Shown: positions 42,165-49,128 of the stretch, one piece after another | How positions within the stretch are numbered: position 1 is the first letter of the stretch | Layout of the letters: each line of letters opens with the position of its first letter | Source: Actinomadura macrotermitis | GTDB lineage: Bacteria > Actinomycetota > Actinomycetes > Streptosporangiales > Streptosporangiaceae | Reading direction: 5' to 3' | Length of the DNA stretch: 64,000 nt | NCBI RefSeq assembly: GCF_009604375.1 | Contig: NZ_WEGH01000007.1 | Location: forward strand, 1 to 64,000 | Made by a program: the position numbers and the translations under genes | Notes under the pieces: generated by a model | Seen by the model: the letters and a program-made list of their open reading frames with translations, nothing else | The model's database searches: none | What the model was told of the DNA's origin: nothing

Positions 42165-43322
42165 TCAGCGCAGCACCGAGATGTGCACGTGGTCGTAGTG
42201 GTTGGCGGTGATGCCGCCGCGGTTCTCCATCTGCCGCCAGCCGCCGCCGCGCACGTTCCAGATGTGCTGCTTCCAGATCACGTAGGAGATGCCGAGCTGC
42301 CGGGCGTTGCTGATGGCGTACTGGGCGACCTGGTCGCCGTGCCGCTGCGCGCTCGCGCTCGGCATCCGGCCGCCGGTGCTCTCCATGAAGTCGCAGGCGC
42401 GGCCGAGGGCGTGGTCCTGGGCGTCGGCGCCGCCCCGGTAGCAGCCGATGACGGAGAACGGGCCGAACATGCCGTCGACGGCCAGCACCAGGTTGCGCAT
42501 CGTCGGCGTCATCTGGTTGCCGGTGATCAGGGTGCGCGGCCCGGTCACGCCGTCGGGGCGGCCGGTGACCTGCGGCTGCGCCTTGGGGCCCTTGGCGGGG
42601 ACCTGCCCGCTCTGCGCGCCGAGCAGCGCGATCTTGGTGTCGCGCGGCAGGATCTTGCGGAGCTGCCTGCTGAGCTTCTTCGGGTCGGCCTTGGCGGTGC
42701 TCAGCACCAGCGCGTTGCCGTCGGGCATGCCGAGGGTGCGGGCCTGCTCGCGCGACACCACGGCGTCGACGTCGGCGATGCCCATCGAGGCGTAGGCGCC
42801 GACACGGACCTGCCCGGGATGCTCGGAGCTGCCGGCCTGCACGACGCCGCCGAGCGGCAGCGAGCCGTCCTGGCTGAGATCGAACGACACCGCCAGGCCG
42901 CCGGTCGCCACGGTCTGCCACAGCTGGTCGGACTCGGCGGTCTGGGCGGGCGCGAACGCGCGGAACGTCGAGGGGTCCACGCCGAGCAGCCCGACGCGGC
43001 GCCCGGCGACCTGGGCCTGGGCCGCGTCGACCACCGCGACGCCCGCCACGCCCTTCAGCCGGCGGGCCCGCTCCACCGTCTCCCCGGGCAGCGGCGCGGT
43101 CCCGGCGACCAGCAGGTGCGGGACGAGCCGGCGCCCGAGCGGCGCGACGGTGGCGCGCGGCGGCCCGGCGTTCTGGGTGACCGACACCAGATGCCCGTCG
43201 CCGGCGGGATCGCGCCGGTCCGGGCCGCCGACCCGCCCGGTGGCCAGCACCGCGACGTCGGCGGCGACGGTGACCAGCAGGGCGGCGCCCACCGCGGCCG
43301 GGAACAGCCTGCCCCTCCGCAC
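42165..43322 (-). CDS. Membrane-anchored DD-peptidase-like (M15/ARB_07466-type) protein
   Basis: A 385-residue protein. A single N-terminal membrane helix (about 6-28) anchors a long extracytoplasmic region. The final 105 residues carry the Zn-peptidase-like core: SVIGCYRGGADAQDHALGRA with CDFMEST, and the HxH-type end NHYDHVHISVLR. The middle region (60-270) is a repeat-like alpha/beta segment without a family match. The start was placed at GTG following GAGGGCGGG; upstream in-frame TTG starts are less likely. Peptidoglycan or pseudomurein-type cleavage is inferred from the fold. It is divergent from the response regulator, which may regulate it. Confidence 0.85.
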   Translation of the reverse strand: MRRGRLFPAAVGAALLVTVAADVAVLATGRVGGPDRRDPAGDGHLVSVTQNAGPPRATVAPLGRRLVPHLLVAGTAPLPGETVERARRLKGVAGVAVVDAAQAQVAGRRVGLLGVDPSTFRAFAPAQTAESDQLWQTVATGGLAVSFDLSQDGSLPLGGVVQAGSSEHPGQVRVGAYASMGIADVDAVVSREQARTLGMPDGNALVLSTAKADPKKLSRQLRKILPRDTKIALLGAQSGQVPAKGPKAQPQVTGRPDGVTGPRTLITGNQMTPTMRNLVLAVDGMFGPFSVIGCYRGGADAQDHALGRACDFMESTGGRMPSASAQRHGDQVAQYAISNARQLGISYVIWKQHIWNVRGGGWRQMENRGGITANHYDHVHISVLR

Positions 43323-43529
43323 GAACCCGCCCTCACCCGGCCTCGCATATCCGCGCACTCGGCGTCCGTCCTTTGCAGCAGTGACGAGCCGGCTGCGGGG
43401 AGGGGCCCGCAACCGATCTTCTCCTTCGGCATCCTACGGGCGGACGGCGCCCGATGGGCCGAGCGCGGCCGGGGCGGCGGGCCGCCGCCGGGTCCGCCCG
43501 GAACGATCACGCGACGGCGGGCGATGCCC

Positions 43530-43541
43530 TATTGTCCGATC
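43530..43541 (+). promoter_or_regulatory. Leaderless -10 of the response-regulator gene
   Basis: TATTGT (43530-43535) is followed by CCGATC and the GTG start at 43542. This matches leaderless spacing and supports GTG rather than the ATG at 43524. Confidence 0.5.
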
Positions 43542-44219
43542 GTGGCCACAGTGTTGCTGGTAGAAGACGACGATCACGTCAGGCAGGCGCTGCTGCGCGA
43601 GCTGCGCGAGATGGGCCACGCCGTGCGCAGCGCGGGCCGCGCCCTGGACGCGCTGCGGGAGGTGACCGCCGACGTCCCCGAGGTCGTGGTGCTGGACCTC
43701 GGCCTGCCCGACCTGGACGGCGGCGAGGCGCTGAAGATGATGCGCGCGGTCTCGGACGTGCCGGTGATCGTGGCGACCGCCCGGGACGGCGAGCAGGAGA
43801 TCATCCGGCTGCTCGGCTCCGGCGCCGACGACTACGTGGTCAAGCCCTTCTCGGCCGGGCACCTGAACGCGCGCATCGAGGCGGTGCTGCGCCGCGCCCG
43901 GACGGCGCCGCGCCGGGACGCGCTCGTGGTGGGCGGGCTGCGCGTGGACGCGGACCGGCGGCAGGCGTGGCTGGAGGAGGTGCCGCTCCAGCTGTCGCGC
44001 CGCGAGTTCGACCTGCTGGCGTTCCTGGCCGGCAACGCCGGGCGGGTCGTCCGCCGCCGCGAGCTGCTGGCCGAGGTGTGGCAGCAGCCCTACGGCGACG
44101 ACCAGACCATCGACGTGCACCTGTCGTGGCTGCGCCGCAAGATGGGCGAGAGCGCGGCCTCCCCCCGCTACCTGCACACCGTGCGCGGCGTCGGGGTGAT
44201 GCTCACCGAGCCGGAGTGA
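43542..44219 (+). CDS. OmpR/PhoB-family response regulator
   Basis: A 225-residue regulator. The receiver domain has E8-D9-D10 and the phospho-acceptor D52 in VVLDLGLPDLDGG, T-containing VIVATARDG, and K in DDYVVKPFSAGHL. The winged-helix DNA-binding domain has LSRREFDLLAFLAGNAGRVV, RRRELLAEVW and DQTIDVHLSWLRRKMGE, RYLHTVRGVGVML. Its likely partner is the kinase at 44807, although an opposite-strand gene lies between. OmpR-type factors bind direct repeats, which is relevant to the repeated sites upstream of the LPMO gene. Confidence 0.95.
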   Translation: MATVLLVEDDDHVRQALLRELREMGHAVRSAGRALDALREVTADVPEVVVLDLGLPDLDGGEALKMMRAVSDVPVIVATARDGEQEIIRLLGSGADDYVVKPFSAGHLNARIEAVLRRARTAPRRDALVVGGLRVDADRRQAWLEEVPLQLSRREFDLLAFLAGNAGRVVRRRELLAEVWQQPYGDDQTIDVHLSWLRRKMGESAASPRYLHTVRGVGVMLTEPE

Positions 44220-44225
44220 GGCCGG

Positions 44226-44741
44226 TCAGTACTCGTAGGTCTCCACCAGCGGCGGGTGGCCGTTCCAGGTGGCGAAGACCGCCGAGCCGTGGGTGCCGTC
44301 GGTCAGGTCGACGCGCAGCCACCCGTCCTTCTCCTTGCGCCACGACCTGACCTGGAAGCCGCTGCCGGGGGTGGCCGAAACCACTCGCGCCGACGTGGCC
44401 GACAGCGACAGCGTCACCCGGCCGGACTTGACCACGTAGGTGCGGATCCGGCCGTCCGGGGCGCTCGGGGCCGTCCGCCGGGGCGGCATGCGCCGGGCGG
44501 TCGGGCCGCCGCTCGGCGTGGCCGGGGCGGAGGGCCGCCCGGTCGACGGCAGGGGCTCGGGAGAGGGGGCCGGCGCGGGCGGCCGCTCCTGCCGCACGGG
44601 CACGTCGACCGCCGGATCGGGCGCGGCGAGGACGGTGCCGCGCAGCGCGTCGCCCACGCCGGCCCAGCTGATCGCCGTGCCCGCCGTCGTGGCGGCGATC
44701 CAGACCGCGATGAAACCGATTCGTGGCCGCATATGCCTCAT
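44226..44741 (-). CDS. Membrane-anchored beta-rich protein, unknown
   Basis: A 171-residue protein with one N-terminal membrane helix (IGFIAVWIAATTAGTAISWA, about 8-27), a Pro/Ser/Ala-rich linker (about 45-95) and a 75-residue beta-rich extracytoplasmic domain: IRTYVVKSGRVTLSLSATSA, RVVSATPGSGFQVRSWRKEK, DGWLRVDLTDGTHGSAVFAT, WNGHPPLVETYEY. I know of no functional assignment. It is convergent with the response regulator and divergent from the kinase, sitting exactly between the two. That placement suggests a ligand-sensing or modulating partner of the two-component system. The start could also be the Met three codons later, which has GAGG close upstream. Confidence 0.8.
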   Translation of the reverse strand: MRHMRPRIGFIAVWIAATTAGTAISWAGVGDALRGTVLAAPDPAVDVPVRQERPPAPAPSPEPLPSTGRPSAPATPSGGPTARRMPPRRTAPSAPDGRIRTYVVKSGRVTLSLSATSARVVSATPGSGFQVRSWRKEKDGWLRVDLTDGTHGSAVFATWNGHPPLVETYEY

Positions 44742-44806
44742 TATGTCTGTGCGGGCCGCCGGACATCGTCCGCGGCGACGGGTACGGAGGGGCTGGGGGG
44801 ACGGCG

Positions 44807-46165
44807 ATGAGGGGCGCGCTCGCGCGGGTCGCGACGGCGGTGACGGCGATGGTGGCACTGTCGTTCGTCGTTCCGCTCGGCCTGCTGAACGGCCAGATGG
44901 CGCGCGAGCAGGCGCTCATCGCGGCCGAGCGGCAGGCGTCGGCGCTGGTGCCGGTGCTGACGGTGACCGCGGAGCCGGCGGCGCTCGCCGGCGCGCTCGG
45001 GTCGATCCCGGCCGGCGCGGCGGGACGGCTCGCGCTGCACCTGCCGGCCGGTCCCGGCGTCGGCGCCCCGCACGCCGCGCCCGCCGACCTGGCGAGGGTC
45101 CGGCGGCTCGGCCGCCCCCTCACCGTCGGGGCGCGCGGCGGCACGGTGCTGCTGCGCCCGGTGGCGCTGAAGAGCGGGGGGCTCGCGGTCGTCGAGGCGT
45201 ACGTGCCGGAGGCCGAGCTCACCCGGGGCGTGCTGAAGTCCTGGGTGATCCTGGCGCTGGTGGCGCTGGCCCTGGTCCTGGTGTCGGTCGCGATGGCCGA
45301 CCGGCTGGCCACCCGGGTGGTGCGGGCCGCCGACCGGCTCGCGCTCGCGGTGACCCGGGTCGGCGGCGGCGACCTGTCGGCCCGGATCGAGCCGGACGGC
45401 CCGGCCGAGCTGCGCGCCGCCGGTGAGGCGTTCAACCAGATGACCGACCGGCTGGTCCGGCTGCTGGTCGCCGAACGGGAGGCGTCGGCGGACCTGTCGC
45501 ACCGGCTGCGCACCCCGCTCACCGCGCTGCGGCTGAACCTCACCGGGCTCGCCGACCACCCGGGCGACCTCACCCGGCTGGCCCAGAGCCAGGCCGCCCT
45601 CGGGCGGCTGGAGGAGGCCGTCGACGCCCTCATCGCGACCGCGCGGGAACCGGACCGGGCGCCCGCGGGCTGCGACGCCGCCGCGGTGGTCCGGCGGCGG
45701 CTGGAGTTCTGGTCGGCGCTCGCCGACGACCAGGAGCGGGCCTGGAACCTGACCGCGCCCGAGGAGCCGGTCCCGGTCCCGGTGCCCGACGCCGAACTGG
45801 CCGCGGTCGTCGACGCGCTGCTCGGCAACATCTTCCGGCACACCCCGCACGGCACCGCCTTCTCGCTCACCCTCCACCGCGGCCGCCACTCCACCGGCCT
45901 GCTGTTCAGCGACGCGGGCCCGGGCATCCCCGACGCCGAGGCCGCGCTGCGGCGCGGCACGAGCGGCGCCGGGTCCACCGGGCTCGGCCTGGACATCGCC
46001 CGCCGGCTCGCCGAGTCCACCGGCGGCTCGCTGAAGGTCGGTGCCGCGCCGCTCGGCGGCGCGCAGATCGAGGTGTGGCTGCGCACGGTGCCGAAGGCCG
46101 AGCCCCGCCGGGCGGCCCGCCGCGCCGCCCGGCGGGCCGCCCGGCGCGGTACGGCCCCCTCCTGA
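44807..46165 (+). CDS. OmpR-type sensor histidine kinase
   Basis: A 452-residue kinase with two membrane helices (about 9-28 and 145-165) enclosing a 115-residue extracytoplasmic sensor, a HAMP domain (DRLALAVTRVGGGDLSARIE), HisKA with phospho-acceptor H232 in ADLSHRLRTPLTALRLNL, and a HATPase with the N box ALLGNIFRHTPHG, DAGPGIPDAEAAL and GSTGLGLDIARRLAES. The C-terminus ends in a basic repeat RRAARRAARRAARR, encoded by near-identical 12-base units. GGGGGG precedes the ATG by 6 bases. Its likely partner is the regulator at 43542. Confidence 0.93.
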   Translation: MRGALARVATAVTAMVALSFVVPLGLLNGQMAREQALIAAERQASALVPVLTVTAEPAALAGALGSIPAGAAGRLALHLPAGPGVGAPHAAPADLARVRRLGRPLTVGARGGTVLLRPVALKSGGLAVVEAYVPEAELTRGVLKSWVILALVALALVLVSVAMADRLATRVVRAADRLALAVTRVGGGDLSARIEPDGPAELRAAGEAFNQMTDRLVRLLVAEREASADLSHRLRTPLTALRLNLTGLADHPGDLTRLAQSQAALGRLEEAVDALIATAREPDRAPAGCDAAAVVRRRLEFWSALADDQERAWNLTAPEEPVPVPVPDAELAAVVDALLGNIFRHTPHGTAFSLTLHRGRHSTGLLFSDAGPGIPDAEAALRRGTSGAGSTGLGLDIARRLAESTGGSLKVGAAPLGGAQIEVWLRTVPKAEPRRAARRAARRAARRGTAPS

Positions 46166-46172
46166 GGCGCGC

Positions 46173-46976
46173 TCAGCGGGCGGCCAGGAACAGCGCCGCG
46201 GCGACGAGCGCGGCGTTCACGAGCCACACCGTGGCCGCCAGCCGGTGCAGCCGGGTGGCGGCCGACGCGGGGGACGGCACGGCGGCCCTGCGGTAGGGCT
46301 GCACCAGCCGATACCACACGATCAGCACCGCGACCTGGGTGTGCAGCCACGTCCACAGGAGCGTCAGCGTCGCGTGCGCGCCGATGCCGGCGTCCCCGGA
46401 CTGGTGCAGGAAGCTCAGCGCGGCGCCTCCGTAGACGAGACCGCGCACCGTCCGGCGGACGCCGTGCCCGGCGCGTTCGCGAAGGACGTTCAAGGTCACC
46501 GCGACCGCCCCGACCAGCAGCCCGAGGCCGAGCATGGCCGCGACGACCACCGGCCGCCACAGGTCCGCCGTGCCGGCCATCAGCACCGCGTGCGCCAGCG
46601 TGCACGCCATGACCCAGGCCACGGCCCAGTCGCGCCAGCAGGCGATCCGGTCGCGGCCCATGCCCCGCACGACCGCGGGGATGCGGGCCCACAGCAGCAG
46701 GATCACCAGCAGCCCGTAGCCGGCGCCGAGCCCGGTCAGCTGCGCGCCGGCCGTCAGGGCGTCCGCCGGATGGGCCGTCCACGCGCCGGCGAGGGCCGCG
46801 CCGCCGGCGGCGAGCGCGCCGCCGAGGGCGCGGGGCGGGATCGCGGGCGGTTCGGTCGCGAGGAGCGGGGCGCTCCACTCGCGCGGTGCGCGGTGCGCCC
46901 CCTGTCCCCGTCGTGCATGGCGAGCGCGGCGCTCCCTGGCCGAAACGGCATGGGCACCGCCAGAACCGAGCATCAT
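46173..46976 (-). CDS. Ferric-reductase-like transmembrane domain protein, flavin half absent
   Basis: A 267-residue protein. After a 45-residue basic N-terminus, six membrane helices resemble the haem-binding part of ferric-reductase/NOX-like flavocytochromes: LTGLGAGYGLLVILLLWARI, PAVVRGMGRDRIACWRDWAV, AWVMACTLAHAVLMAG, then GAALSFLHQSGDAGIGAHAT and LVQPYRR. His residues in TLAHAV, FLHQS, GAHAT and WLHTQ could ligate haem. The FAD- and NAD(P)H-binding domains that normally follow are missing; the gene simply ends. It could be a quinol- or partner-driven haem protein or a remnant. It is convergent with the kinase and divergent from the LPMO gene. Confidence 0.8.
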   Translation of the reverse strand: MMLGSGGAHAVSARERRARHARRGQGAHRAPREWSAPLLATEPPAIPPRALGGALAAGGAALAGAWTAHPADALTAGAQLTGLGAGYGLLVILLLWARIPAVVRGMGRDRIACWRDWAVAWVMACTLAHAVLMAGTADLWRPVVVAAMLGLGLLVGAVAVTLNVLRERAGHGVRRTVRGLVYGGAALSFLHQSGDAGIGAHATLTLLWTWLHTQVAVLIVWYRLVQPYRRAAVPSPASAATRLHRLAATVWLVNAALVAAALFLAAR

Positions 46977-47269
46977 CGTTACAACCCCGTACCGAAAAGC
47001 GCTGTCGGAGGGCCGCGCCGCCGGTGCGCTCCAGCGGCGACCGGACCACGCAAACCCGAAGATTGTTCACAAATACTCCTTCACAAGGCGGAATGTGCCG
47101 TCTTCCGCAACTCTTAAGGTGATCATCAGTGGTTCTTAAGCAGGGTCGCCGACGAGGCATTAGGCGCTGTTGAGGGCTCTCTTAAGGGATTCTGAAAAGG
47201 CGTTTTCCGGCATTTTCTCGACTTAGGCTGCCGGGCGTCCGACACAACGGAATCCCCTTTGGAGCCCCG
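46977..47269. promoter_or_regulatory. Divergent regulatory region upstream of the LPMO gene
   Basis: This region holds three copies of the palindrome CTTAAG at 47113, 47135 and 47181, spaced 22 and 46 bp (about two and four helical turns). It also has two TTCACAA direct repeats at 47066 and 47080. A TAGGCT -10-like element lies at 47224, with GGAG eight bases upstream of the LPMO start. Repeats in phase on one face of the helix fit an OmpR-type regulator, and one is encoded 3 kb away. Confidence 0.6.
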
Positions 47270-48214
47270 ATGAACAATCGTGTGAAGACCTTCGGGCGGA
47301 CCGCGGCGGCCGTCACCGCGGCGACCGCCCCGGTCGCCGGCCTCACGCTGGCCGCCTCGCCCGCCCTGGCCCACGGGACGATGCAGAACCCGATCAGCCG
47401 CTCGCTCGCCTGCTACCAGGAGAACCCCGAGTCGCCGCGTTCGGCGGCCTGCAAGGCCGCGGTCGCGGCGGGCGGCCCGCAGCCGTTCTACGACTGGAAC
47501 GGCGTGCGGAGCGCCAACGCCGCCGGGCGGCACCGGCAGGTCGTCCCGAACGGCAAGCTGTGCAGCGCGGGCGACCCCGCGTTCCGCGGCCTGGACCTGG
47601 CCCGGGCCGACTGGCCGGCCACCAACCTGAAGTCGGGCGCGGCCTACACCTTCCGCTTCCGGGTCACGGCCCAGCACCGGGGCGGCTTCCAGCTCTACAT
47701 CACCAAGAACGGCTACGACCCCCGCAAGCCGCTCACCTGGGCGAACCTGGAGAGCAAGCCGTTCCTCACCAAGAACGACCCGGTGGCCTCCGGCGGCGTC
47801 TACACCCTGCCGGGCAAGCTGCCCGCCGGGAAGAAGGGCCGGCACCTGATCTACATGATCTGGCAGCGCACCGACAGCCCCGAGGCGTTCTACTCCTGCT
47901 CCGACGTGGTGTTCGGCGGGACCGGCGGCTCGGCGGGCGGCGGCGCGGGCAAGCCGTCCACCAAGCCCACGGCCAAGCCCAAGCCCGCGCCGACGCAGCC
48001 GGGACGCCCCTGCGCGCCCATCGCGCCCCCGCACACCCACCACGACGACCAGGTCGCGCTGAAGAGCCGTCCGGCGTCCAACGACTCCCCGGCCTCGGGT
48101 GACGCGGCGGGCACCGCGATGATCGCCGGCACCGTGGGGCTGGCCCTCGGCGGCGTCGGCGGCCTGCTGCTGACCGGGCGCCGCCGCCGCGACGCCGCCC
48201 GGCCCCGGGGCTGA
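47270..48214 (+). CDS. AA10 lytic polysaccharide monooxygenase, membrane-anchored
   Basis: A 314-residue secreted copper enzyme that cleaves chitin or cellulose oxidatively. The signal peptide ends ASPALA, exposing H35 (HGTMQNPISRSLACY) as the first ligand of the histidine brace; the second is H136 in FRVTAQHRGGFQLYITK. DWNGVRSANAAGRHRQVVPN and the late FYSCSDVVFGG complete the domain (35-222). A Pro/Lys/Thr linker (225-245), a His-rich patch PPHTHHDDQ, then a C-terminal membrane helix (about 281-302) and an RRRR tail follow, so it is tethered instead of free. There is no carbohydrate-binding module and no LPXTG motif. Confidence 0.93.
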   Translation: MNNRVKTFGRTAAAVTAATAPVAGLTLAASPALAHGTMQNPISRSLACYQENPESPRSAACKAAVAAGGPQPFYDWNGVRSANAAGRHRQVVPNGKLCSAGDPAFRGLDLARADWPATNLKSGAAYTFRFRVTAQHRGGFQLYITKNGYDPRKPLTWANLESKPFLTKNDPVASGGVYTLPGKLPAGKKGRHLIYMIWQRTDSPEAFYSCSDVVFGGTGGSAGGGAGKPSTKPTAKPKPAPTQPGRPCAPIAPPHTHHDDQVALKSRPASNDSPASGDAAGTAMIAGTVGLALGGVGGLLLTGRRRRDAARPRG

Positions 48215-48294
48215 CCCGCCGCCGCGGGCGAAGACCGGCAGCCTGCGGGACGGCCGGTAAAGCGTGGCCGGGCCCTTCAGGGCCGGCGCAATCC

Positions 48295-48325
48295 GGCGGG
48301 ACAGGATCGGGGGCCCTGTCCCGCC
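48295..48325. terminator. Hairpin between LPMO and the convergent gene
   Basis: A perfect 11-base stem (GGCGGGACAGG with its complement) and a 9-base loop lie 80 bases after the LPMO stop and 95 bases before the stop of the convergent gene. A smaller GGCCC-TTCA-GGGCC hairpin lies just upstream near 48270. Together they probably terminate transcription from both sides. Confidence 0.65.
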
Positions 48326-48419
48326 ACGGGAAGAGGGCGGCGGCACCGGCGTGCGAACACTCCAGGCCTCGTCCTCCCCATGGTGGCGCAGGAGGGCGGG
48401 CCCGCGGCGGACCCCGCGC

Positions 48420-49037
48420 TCAGAGGCGCGGGGTGCCCTTGGCCCCGAAGAAGTCGCCGCCCTTGCGCTTGAGGTCGTCGCTGCCCCAGTACCGCTCCCG
48501 CGGCAGCTTGGCCAGCAGTGGGATGTGCTTGGAGCAGTGGATGTAGGCCTCCTGCACCGACACCACGACCCAGCGCTCGGCGCGGCGGCCGGGCATGTCG
48601 GGGGCGGGCAGCTCGGGGTACAGGCGGCGCAGGCCGGCGTCGTCCGCGATCCGCGCGATGCCGTTGATGTGCAGCCCGATGACGTCCTTGAAGAAGTCGA
48701 CGAGCAGGATGCCGACGTAGGGGTTCCTGGAGATGTTGCCGAGGCTGGCCATGACGCCGTTGCCCCGGTACTCGGGATAGGCGACCGTCCGCGGATCCAG
48801 CACGCTGAGGAACCCCGGCGGCCCGGCGCGCAGGGTGCAGTCGCACTCACCCCCCTCGTCGGCGGTGGCGACGAACGCCATCTCCTGGCGGGCCACGAAC
48901 TCCGCCATCGCGGGGTTCAGATGGTCCAGCACCTGGTCGTCGTAGAAACGCCGGGCGCGTTCCGCCGTGCCCCAGCGCAGCTGGAGCTCGTGCTCTCCCG
49001 CCGATCCCGGCAGCGCTTTCCTGATCACCTCGGCCAT
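48420..49037 (-). CDS. Pyridoxamine 5'-phosphate oxidase-family flavoprotein
   Basis: A 205-residue split-barrel protein: LDHLNPAMAEFVARQEMAFV, ATADEGGECDCTLRAGPPGF, YPEYRGNGVMASLGNISRNP, YVGILLVDFFKDVIGLHING, and the C-terminal VVVSVQEAYIHCSKHIPLLA. It binds FMN or a related flavin; the reaction is unknown. GAGGGGGAGACC gives a strong ATG start. It is a single gene, 90 bases downstream of the PucR-type gene on the same strand, and only distantly similar to the PPOX protein at 24 kb. Confidence 0.92.
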   Translation of the reverse strand: MAEVIRKALPGSAGEHELQLRWGTAERARRFYDDQVLDHLNPAMAEFVARQEMAFVATADEGGECDCTLRAGPPGFLSVLDPRTVAYPEYRGNGVMASLGNISRNPYVGILLVDFFKDVIGLHINGIARIADDAGLRRLYPELPAPDMPGRRAERWVVVSVQEAYIHCSKHIPLLAKLPRERYWGSDDLKRKGGDFFGAKGTPRL

Positions 49038-49128
49038 GGTCTCCCCCTCCGGCTGGCGATCTCCTCACCATGGCACCCGCCGCTCATGTCCACCGGGGCT
49101 TTGCGGCGCACCGATTGGCCAGGGTCGG

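Noticed and set aside
47060..47090. A PhoP (PHO) box upstream of the LPMO gene
   Set aside because: The TTCACAA repeats are 14 bp apart, not 11, and lack the GTTCACC consensus, so phosphate control is not supported.
44203..47160. A 985-codon open frame on the minus strand opposite the histidine kinase
   Set aside because: It is rich in Ser, Arg and Ala with no domain pattern, and it lies antisense to a well-supported kinase. Long antisense frames are expected at this GC content.
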